Origin: Nageia nagi
Taxonomy: Eukaryota; Pinophyta
Direction of reading: 5' to 3'
NCBI GenBank assembly: GCA_050084985.1
Contig: JBITNC010000001.1
Location: 61,876,001 to 61,940,000, forward strand
DNA length: 64,000 nt
A program made the position numbers and the translations under genes. Within the stretch, counting starts at the first letter, position 1; every line of letters begins with the position of its first letter. The notes beneath the pieces were generated by a model. The model searched no databases. It was not told where the DNA came from and saw only the letters and a program-made list of their open reading frames with translations. This document shows, one piece after another, positions 54,682 through 64,000 of this stretch.

Positions 54682-57600
54682 GGTGATGGCTAGAGAAGCA
54701 CTATGTTGGAAAGGGTATTTTTTTATGCCTCCTTAATTTTACTATTGATGTAGATATGGAAGCCATCATATTATTTTGTAGCTTAATTATTGAGGGTAAC
54801 TATATGGCATCTCATCCAATTTGTACTTGATACATTCTAAGATTTCAATGCTTAGAAAGTGACTGATAGTATTATTAATCATGGTTTGAAATTAACCAAC
54901 TTGGATTGCATCTAGGAATTTTGCATTGCTCACTTCCTTCATTAATCCTAATAAATCCAAGAGCAAAGTACACATCAAATTTGTTCTACTCTCTTTATGA
55001 CAAAGTACCTCATTAATTGTAAGCTAACTAAAATAATTTATTATTAGTTGAATGTTCTCTGCTCACTTAAAATATTTTTCCTTTCATTTTTGCAATTCAT
55101 ATACTTCTCCAACTCTTTACTCTACAATTATAGATGATTTCTAAAAAATGATGTCAATAATCAATAACATTGTATATTCGTACAAATATTTATTAATAAT
55201 ACTTTTTTAAAAAGTGAAATGATGGAATTATGAAATCAATTCACATTAATTTGCATCACAAATAACTCCTATAAGAATATTCTCCATGTTTGAAATGATG
55301 AAATTGATTCATACCTCCCAAAGAAATGTTCCTTATAGCATTTCTAGGGATAAACTTAGTTATAGAACTATAGTCATCGAAGGTTCTTCACAACCTTAAT
55401 AATGTTTCTAGCATTGTCTTTAATAACCAAAATGAAATTGCCAACTTTTCAAAGAAATTCTTTATCTTTAGCTTCCATATCATTAAACATAGGTATTGTA
55501 TTCAAAAATATAATATGCTACCTTTATCTTACTTGATAGTTTCTTCAAATCATCATAGATCTCCTATGTTCAATCTTTCTCCTACAAGAAAAGAGTGAAT
55601 ACTCTTTCAACTTCAATACAAATACATCCAAGAGTCTTCTTATTTACTCTATCTTTCATTAATGTCTTTACTTAGAATATCATCCTCATTGCCCACTTTA
55701 GTATAAATATTTTAAATAACATATGATGGAGTATATTTACTCTCCAATAAAATAATTATCACCAAGTAATCCTCACTTCTACATTCATAAGTGGTGTACA
55801 ATACCAAGAAGACATCATTGCACACCTAATTTGCTACACCTACTTAGTTATTTGCAAGTAGAACACATAAACATATTTTTCTATTTTCACATCTATTTGC
55901 AACCACTCTTTGAAGGATGTATAAAACTTATTCTAGAATTCTCATCATGGTGCATGTTGGAAGGATACAAAAAAGGTTGTGGGGTTCAATTTTACTATTG
56001 AAAATTGTACCTACCTAAAATTATCTCATGTTATCCATATTTTATGATTAGTATGTACTATGAGGATGTAACTATCACATGCATCTCATCAAATAATTCA
56101 ACCATGCATTCTCTATGTTTCACATTTTGTGGACATTTCTATTAGTGTATTCACCATTACAACATATAATCTAGTTTTAAAGATCCTTTAGAGTGGCCTT
56201 TGATGGTGTTAGAAAAGGTGGATAAATCTAAGATATTATCTAGCAACCTAAACGTAACATGAACTTTCCATGCTATTGGTAAAGTATCCATCCTTAGCCT
56301 CCACATAGCACTAATAGACACACTATGTAATAAATTGATGCTTCAAAGAATTTCCATCATTGAACATGGTCCAAAAGTGATTAACAATGATCGATTCAAC
56401 ATTGTTCATTCTCTCTCTCTAAAGAAGATACCTACTATGTAAATATAACTCTCCCAAGTGAGGAACCATCATTATTAAATATAACTAATTTGTATTCCAA
56501 AATAATTCTTACACATATACAAAGGAAGCATAAGCATATACCTTATATATAGAAAATCAAAGATTAGCATACTAAAATTAATTTAACAACTTATGTACAT
56601 AAAAAAAATATGAACACATTAAAAATAAAAAGTAAGAGACAAGTAATACAAATATACTTCAATTTTGTATGATAAAAAAACAACCATTTCTTTTTAGCAC
56701 AAAATTTATATATCTACAACTCTTAAGAAACTTATGGGCAAGTAAATAGTAGTGAGCTAAAGGAAAATATGAATACATCATGGCAAGAAGAGCAGGAGGA
56801 GAGAATATGGTATCAAGACTTAAGAAGGTTGATGAGGACATATAAAATAATTATAAATAAATATTTTTCCTTACCTCTTTCATTATTTGAAAATTTGAGA
56901 TCAGTATTCATAGCATACATATATCCAACTAGTGGTTCCATTACATTTTAGTTAGGGAGTTACATATGTAGAATGTTTTTCATTGTATTTTAGAAAGAAC
57001 AACTCTATAAGGTAGAGAAAAGGGGGTTGAAGATATATGACCACACTAAAGTACTCATATCAAAGCTAGAATGTAAGATTAATCACCTAAGAAATCACCT
57101 AAGAATATACATCATCTGCTTACCAAAATAAATATAATCTATATTAACTTGAAACAATTCCATTCCCAAACTAGACATTGATGTATTACTTATGTGGTCC
57201 TCAAATAAATTATATTGATAGGTTACAATAATCTTTGTAATAGACAAGAAGTGAATGGAAGACCACCCATTGACCTTGCCTAAGTAAGTATGCTATCATG
57301 CTTTTCCTTACCTCCCATTTATCCTCTCTCCTCTTTCCCTCTCCCTCCATACTCCTGCATGTGGGATCATCATGCGACTTTCTATTAAATGTAGGAATGC
57401 ACAAATAATTTGTAGCTACCCAACTAATTCTTCAATGGTGCCAACCTATTTAAGTTCATAATATAATAGCTTTAACAAAATTTGCACTGCATTGCATTTT
57501 ATACTAAATCATTTTTGTATCTCATTTTCTTAGTGTATTATGTTAATTAGCTCTATTTCATTTATTAATCACTTAATAAATACCATACATTCTTTTCATA

Positions 57601-57746
57601 ATATAAAATGAAAACCTTCATTTTATTATGATATATAATTTTTTTTCTAATAATTTAAATAAATAATAAAATTAAAATATTATACATCTCTTTAATTATG
57701 TTTACAAAATTTTATATATGATTTAGGTTTCAACAAAATTGTGAAC
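54682..57746. other. AT-rich flank to the right of the array
   Basis: The insertion site continues GGTGATGGCTAGAGAAG. Minus-strand reading of about 55370-55960 gives protein-like pieces (YECRSEDYLVIIILLESKY, KVGNFILVIKDNARNIIKVV) with many stops; I do not recognise the family. Short frames near 56659-56951 and 57210-57404 look fortuitous. Confidence 0.4.
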
Positions 57747-57768
57747 ATATATATATATATATATATAT
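57747..57768. repeat. (AT)11 microsatellite
   Basis: Eleven uninterrupted AT dinucleotides between GTGAAC and CATTCATATTGG. Confidence 0.95.
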
Positions 57769-59344
57769 CATTCATATTGGTTTGAAGATAGATAGTGTTG
57801 CTAGTTCCAATGTCTATTTTGTTTAATATATACCATAAGCATGTTTTTTTGGTTAATTCATGGTGTTGTAGGCTATCCTATATTCAAAGGTATATAAAAG
57901 TATAATATAGCACCTCAATTAGATAAGGAGCATGTGTAGGAAATGAATTATGTTTTAATTCTATATTGAGTTTCTATTTAAAGAATAATTAATCATTTAC
58001 AAACATGCTATTTTTATCACATATGGTAATATAAATTTTAAAAAGATCTAAAATCCATTGTATGTTTAGTATTTATGTACAATCATATTATAATATGAAT
58101 ATTTAATACTATCTATATTTAGTTTGAGATAGTTAATATGAAAATTATAGTTAACTAACTATATAAATAATTTTTTTTATAAAAACCTAATAATAGTTAT
58201 CATATTAATAATATAATATTTTTGTATTATGACATTTGATGGTTGATTACGAGTAGTGTTTTTATTTTTCTTTATGCATATCTCACTACTCATATCATGA
58301 GAAAATGATGACAAGTAAGAAATCTCATATAATTAACATAGAACTTTTACTACCTCCTCAAATTGATATATTCATCAAAGAATTGATATTTATTTCAAAT
58401 GTATCATATAATAACAAGGTTGTTATTCTTTAATTGTTAATAGCCCTCCATATAATGCTATTCAATGGTATAAATGAATAATGGATGATCTATTATAATA
58501 TGGAAAGATTTGAATATATTTTAACAAATTAATCATAGTCATTCTATTTTTATATGGTCATATTAATCATCTTGTTTATTATATTATTATATTGTAATAT
58601 TTATTCTTAATAATAATCAATTTTCTATACTAGATAGGTAACATTATCATCATACATTATATTTTTATATCTTAATTATACTTTAAAATATATTACAAAC
58701 CATATTAATAAATATAAATATGAAGTTTAAACTTATTAAATTTAAAAAAATATTATCAAGAGAAGCAATTCATCAAATGCAATTTTTTTCACTTTGTGCA
58801 AACACATTTTGAAAATAAATATCTTTTGAGAGCTTCATATCTTCTTATCAACATGAGTTAAATTATGTGTTATGAATTTCATGAATAAGTAAAACAAAAA
58901 TATTTGAATGTCTTCATTGAAAACTTTTCTTTATTAAGAATTATATTAAGAGATTATATGAATTCTAAAATTCATTAATTTATATTTAAATCTTATTGTA
59001 TATATTTTTGTAGGTTATTTTATTCTAATTACAAAATAATCATCAAAGCATTCTAAAAAGTATTAATAATTATATAGAATAAACAAATCAAATCTTTTAT
59101 AATGAAAAATATCAATTAGAAATTTTAATTACCTAGATAATTATAATAGCTTAACATAGTACTTTATAATTATATTATAATGCATGTTTTAGTTTTATTG
59201 TTAGTTTGATAAAGTTAGTATGAATTTTATACATTTTCTTTACTATATCAATTATACTTGAAAAAATGTGATGCTATATTCTTGCATAATCCTCTAAATT
59301 TTGCAACTCATAATGATTTACAGAGCAATCCATGATATTTTACT
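57769..59344. other. Very AT-rich spacer, nothing recognised
   Basis: No open frame of 60 codons and no repeat boundary placed. Possible weak continuity with the left part of the dispersed repeat cannot be judged by eye. Confidence 0.4.
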
Positions 59345-60545
59345 AGCATACAAAGATGATTCAACATATTTATAATTTTTAATATATTTCAATAGTTATA
59401 ATATAATTTCTATCCACTACCATGTTATGTGGATTGTCGTATATATATCCTAAGCGGATAATTTATTTTATTATTATATTTTCTACTAATATGATTACAA
59501 ATTACTAGAGTAAAATAACATGCAAATACTATATTATCAAAGTGAATAGATGAAAATTTCATATGCTAATGTAATAATTGAAATTCAAATATTATAATAA
59601 ACTTTCATTTCATAAATATTTAACTATGCATTTTATGATTTAAAAATTAAATATTTATATGTAATCTCTAAAAACAAATGAATATAAATTATTTATCAAT
59701 TATTCAAGATCCTATAAATTCCTTTTATGTATAATCTTAACAATATACATGATACTAAAATAAATAATAATAATTTAAAAAAAAACTAAAATAATAATAA
59801 TAATAATAATGTAAGCATAATAATCCAAAATTAATTATGAAAAATTATCTTGATTTATAGAGACATTTTGAAAAGAAAATAAAAGTATATCATTATACAC
59901 ATCAATAATTTTTCAATTTCAAAAGTATTAAAGAATAAAGATTGTTGTTAAGTTATAAGTTATAATAGTAAAATATAAGTATGTAATATTAGTAAAAATA
60001 TTTTATCAGACATAATAATTCTAATTTAACCGAAATGATTGTGAAAATAAATATTTATTATAAATATAATCTCTTGTAATCATAAGACATTAATTATGTG
60101 TTTGCACCTATAGAAATTGTAATCTAATAAAATATTTTTTATATTCTTTATGAGAAAGAATATTGCATTCAATCAAATAAAAGTTAAAGTAAATAATAAG
60201 ATAAATGCTAAACTACACTTCTTTAGATATATCATTAGAAAACATAATAACATCACATTAGAAATATTAATCAAATAAAAAAATATTATATACAATAATT
60301 ACAAATGAAATTAAATAATAATATACTAAATTAAAAGTATTCAATAAAAATAAGTTCGTATCTATTTCTAAGTATGATATTGCACTATCATTTTTTAAAA
60401 GATCATTTTTACAATTAATAACACATATTATTATGGTAAATTTATTTGTAATATTATTTAATTTATTAAATATTTGTTACAAATTTTTAATATTAGATAA
60501 GACATATTAGTTAAAAGATATAATATGATAATATGCAACATTAGA
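59345..60545. repeat. Dispersed AT-rich repeat, copy B (uninterrupted)
   Basis: Homologous to copy A in the same orientation: 59345-59880 corresponds to 29685-30245, 59925-60344 to 31145-31592, and 60345-60545 to 32656-32867. It lacks both the extra 0.88-kb segment and the hairpin/pectinesterase insert, so it shows the empty state of copy A. It contains an (ATA)n run at about 59790-59810. No coding frame. Confidence 0.7.
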
Positions 60546-61455
60546 ATAATGACAACACACAAGAACATGTAAAACTAAAAAAACTAAAAAAAGTAAATAA
60601 ATAAAATTAAAAAATTAAATCTAAAGGCTAAAAACTATTTCATGGTCAGCCTGCTCTCTAATAAATTCTCGGTAGTCAATTTGAAAATGAGCTTTGAAAG
60701 CTCAAAGGAGGATGCCTATGACATAATTACAATGATTCAACTTCCAAAAGTTTCTCTATTTTATAATATAAACATAATTTTGTATATAATATTTTTCAAC
60801 TACATCTTATAGAAAATAAACCAATAAATAAGAAATAATGCATAAGTAAATAATTTCAATAAATTCTTCAAATACTTATTAAGTGTATGTAAATTTTAAA
60901 ACTAATATCATTCACATGTTAAATTATCACTATTTTATACAAAATATAGATATAGAAAAAAATATATAACAAATAAAATTAGATATTAGTATAATCATTT
61001 TTTATCATTATTTCTGAAAAGTAGAATCATATTTATAATTAAATATTTGACATAAGAAAATAATATGTAAATCAAACTTAATCTATATTTCTTTTAATGT
61101 CTAATCTTAGAATAAACACACCCAGTTTCATAACTCTTTCTAGTTTTACAATTTAAAAAACTTACTTGATGTTGTTCACTCATGTTCCTATTAGATTTGT
61201 TTGCTCCTCTTATGCTCATGATATGTGATCATATTGGGAATAAGAAATCTGAAAAACATAATTGATTTTCAATGAATGGTTAAAAAAAAAAGAACATGCA
61301 AATGAATGTGACAAATAAGGCCTATTTTTTAGAAGAGGCATTAAAATAGATATATTTTACTTGGTTTTTGTTGTGAGATGGCATAAAAATTTAACATATT
61401 TGAAGTATATCTACTTTTCTCAATGTTGGTCATGTAAATTAAAAATAAAAAATGT
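60546..61455. other. AT-rich spacer with a diverged single copy of the 61456 repeat unit
   Basis: At 60636-60725 the phrase AAAACTATTT-AT-GT, then CT-TCTAA-AAATTCTC and ATTTGAAAATGAGCTT-AAAG-CTCAAA resembles the duplicated unit that follows. The rest shows no feature. Confidence 0.5.
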
Positions 61456-61571
61456 TAAAAACTATTTTATAGTTGATGTGCTTTCTAACAAATTTTCAAT
61501 TATGGATTTGAAAATGAGCTTCAAAGTCTCAAAAGATGACACCTATGATGTAAAAATAAATTGCTAGCGCG

Positions 61572-61603
<32 letters not shown>

Positions 61604-61770
61604 ATGTTGGACAAGTTTTATGATGCTATTTCAATGTTGGACAAATTATCAATTGTGGATTTGAAAATGAGCTTCAAAATCTCAAAAGATGACACCTACT
61701 ATGTAAAAATAAATTGCTAGCATATATATATATATGTGTGTGTGTGTGTGGTGTTGGACAAGCTTTATGA
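61456..61770. repeat. Local duplication containing mirrored CA/AT and AT/GT microsatellites
   Basis: Two units, about 61480-61620 and 61635-61770, share CAATT-TGGATTTGAAAATGAGC, TTCAAA-TCTCAAAAGATGAC and AAAATAAATTGCTAGC before the microsatellite and GTTGGACAAG-TTTATGAT-CTA after it. The first has (CA)n(TA)n at 61572-61603; the second has (AT)n(GT)n at 61722-61751. The two tracts are reverse complements of each other. A 68-codon frame at 61361-61567 covers part of this and is probably fortuitous. Confidence 0.85.
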
Positions 61771-63046
61771 TACTAGAACTTTCAAAATTCAAAAAAACAA
61801 CTTTCAGAATTCAATTTTTTATGTAAAAATATTTTATTTAAAAATATCTAGAAATGTTGATAAAAATGTATGCAATAAGCTTAAATTAATCTAAAAAGTT
61901 GCCTCTTATGATAACCTATGGTTTTGTAAAATTTTTATCATAAAATAAGTCACCAAATAATTGCAAAATATTTTTAAAATTTATTTTTTTCAATGTGATA
62001 TTTTTTGCAAATTTTTTCCTAAAATTAATCAAAATACTAAAATTTAGATCTAAAAAAATCTTATTTTTATTTCAATTATATTTATCTATGGTTTGGACAA
62101 AGTTTTTCTGATGCTAGATCTCACCAAATTAAAAAAAAATGACCTCCAAAATCTTAGTTTTTCTACTATGAAATTTTTTAAGAAAATAATTTTATTTCAA
62201 AGTAATAATTTTTTTAAAATTTTTAAAAAATTAATTCAATCAAAAATATAATAAAATCTAAGGTTTTTAAAAACTCCTCAAAAAAATGATTCCCTAAAAT
62301 AAAAATTATAAATTATATAAATAATAGTATAAACATAAATAAAATCTACAAAGATGACACTTATTCAAATATAATGATAAATAAATAAAAAATATTCACT
62401 TGATTGTGATTATGATAAGGCAATCCTCAAGTTATGGAAGGGATATACAGAGAATTGGATCATATCAAAGGTAAGCATACAAAAGATAATGAATCATGTA
62501 GACTAGCATTCATCACCTCCTTTATTTGTAGCTTTGGATCATAAAGATGCATGCTATGGGTGGTGTACGAACTCTAAGGTGCAGATGCCATAAAACATAT
62601 AGAACTAAATTACATATAAAAGTATAACATGTAATAAAATCTTAGAGCATAACATATTCTCAAATGGGTGGCATCCAGAGACACTATAAATTCATTAGTT
62701 TATGTATAGATAACCACCTATTAGAGATAACTTTTCTCTGATAGGGATTATTGTGTTATGCACCTCTTTTTATACCTACAAGGAAAAAAGAGAGAGTGAG
62801 AGCTGAATTTAGAATAATAATAATAATTTTAATAGAATTATAGAATAATATGCAATATTAATGATATTCTTAAGACAATTCTAGATATAAACATGATTAA
62901 GAGATATTAATAATTCATATATATTTAGCATTTAATTAGCATATTAACCTCGATATTATATATATTTACATTATTTAAATAATATATAACATATATACTT
63001 AAAATAAGATTTAGTAATAAATAATAAATCATTTTTAATTATCTTC
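61771..63046. other. AT-rich spacer, nothing recognised
   Basis: Long A/T homopolymers and no conserved motif. 62400-62800 is slightly less AT-rich but has no open frame. Confidence 0.4.
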
Positions 63047-63295
63047 AATATGATATAAAATGATTTATTGCATCATATGATATAAAATAACCCAAGTTCA
63101 ACATCCATATGATATGAAATGATCCAATGCAATATATGATATAAAATGATCCAATCCACCATATGATATGGAATGATCCAATGCAACATATGATATGAAA
63201 TGATATAATATTTCATCATCTGATATGAAATAATTTAAGTGCTCCATATGATCTAAATGCACCATGTCTCATAAGATATGAAATGATGATCAAAG
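63047..63295. repeat. Minisatellite, about 28-bp unit, nine degenerate copies
   Basis: Units begin near 63047, 63073, 63105, 63133, 63160, 63187, 63218, 63245 and 63270, with the pattern CATATGATATGAAATGATCC followed by about AATGCAA. Each centres on the palindrome CATATG or a variant. Unit length varies from 25 to 32 bp. Confidence 0.85.
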
Positions 63296-64000
63296 TATTA
63301 CTATTTTTTAATCTCTTTTATATGAAATGATATTATAGAGTAAATTTACATTATAGCTTATAACTAAAGGCTTGTGTATAACATAATCAAATCAAATACA
63401 TAAAAAAATGATGAAATATATTATACAAAAAAATTATTCAAGTATTCTTGGATAAAGTAAGATAATATATTTTACAAAACAATAATACAAGTCTATTCTT
63501 GGAAAAGGAAAATAAGGCATCTATTTAGAAAATAATATTGGCATCTGATAGTCCTTCATATTTCTTTATACAAGTTTTATATAAATATACATCAAAACTA
63601 TGCATATCTATGTAAAATTACATCAAACTATGTTATGTTAAATATCCAAGTATGTTGCATCAAACATATATTAAATATCCACCTCTTTGTTCCTTTTAAA
63701 AAAGATTAGGGAAGGAGTTTATGGTGCTTCTAGTGAGGAGGATAGAAACATTGAAATGTGAGACTTTGTCAATGTGGTTGTCTTTTTGTTCCTTTCAATT
63801 TAGGTTATTTTATTTACATGGGTTATAAGCATAATGATTTTTTATAACCTTTAATATATTGATGTTCAATCCTAAGCACCTTCATTTTAGCCACTATTTC
63901 AATGATCAATGATGGTTTTTTTGGTGGTTTTAATTTTGTATCTTTCTTGGTATTATTTTGGATGCCTTTACCATTTAAATGATACTCCTTTATTGTTAAT
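63296..64000. other. AT-rich spacer to the window end, nothing recognised
   Basis: One further weak unit of the minisatellite (TATATGAAATGATATTATAG) occurs near 63319. No gene or element boundary. Confidence 0.4.

Noticed and set aside
63047-63295. CRISPR-like array
   Set aside because: Units are contiguous and degenerate with no unique spacers, in plant nuclear DNA.

Overview
This window is AT-rich nuclear DNA from a land plant and consists almost entirely of transposable elements and gene relics. The clues are plant-type LTR retrotransposons (Copia, chromodomain-bearing Ty3/gypsy, and a large RT-less gypsy-like element), a plant L1-type LINE tail with a reverse-transcriptase zinc-binding domain, and fragments of plant gene families (PPR, plant mobile domain, pectinesterase). 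The depth of nesting and the long AT-rich spacers would suit a large genome such as a gymnosperm, but that is inference. I see no intact host gene, no tRNA or rRNA gene and no CRISPR array.

Left third (1-19242): a three-level nest of LTR elements with readable boundaries. A decayed minus-strand Ty3/gypsy element enters from the window edge and has its 5' LTR split at 3032/18862. A plus-strand Copia element (3033-18856, duplication AGGAA, 275-bp LTRs) sits inside that LTR. Inside the Copia coding region is an 11.35-kb minus-strand gypsy-like element (6844-18195, duplication AGTGG, about 847-bp LTRs). It carries gag and protease remnants, an extra reading frame upstream of gag and repeat-rich flanking regions, but no recognisable reverse transcriptase or integrase.

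Middle (19243-33754): relics and spacer. They are a plant mobile domain pseudogene (minus), a PPR pseudogene (plus), a 5'-truncated LINE with poly(A) and a 12-bp target duplication (25332-26292), several degenerate tandem repeats, and an unclassified AT-rich dispersed repeat (copy A). Copy A is split by about 1 kb containing a 159-nt near-perfect hairpin and the first exon plus TATA box of a pectinesterase-like gene with a frameshift.

Centrepiece (33760-54676): a tandem array of one chromodomain Ty3/gypsy retrotransposon, arranged LTR-INT-LTR-INT-LTR-INT-LTR-INT-LTR. It has five 486/487-bp LTRs and four internal regions, with a period of 5108, 5107, 5108 and 5108 bp, and only one 5-bp target duplication (TTGAT) around the whole block. 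Units 1 and 4 keep a full 1567-residue gag-pol frame. Units 2 and 3 each carry a 1-bp deletion, and unit 3 also has a nonsense codon. Private and shared base differences show that the copies are real and that the array changed by recombination among LTRs.

Right (54682-64000): AT-rich spacer with a second, uninterrupted copy (B, 59345-60545) of the dispersed repeat, a local duplication whose microsatellites occur in mirrored order, and a 28-bp minisatellite.
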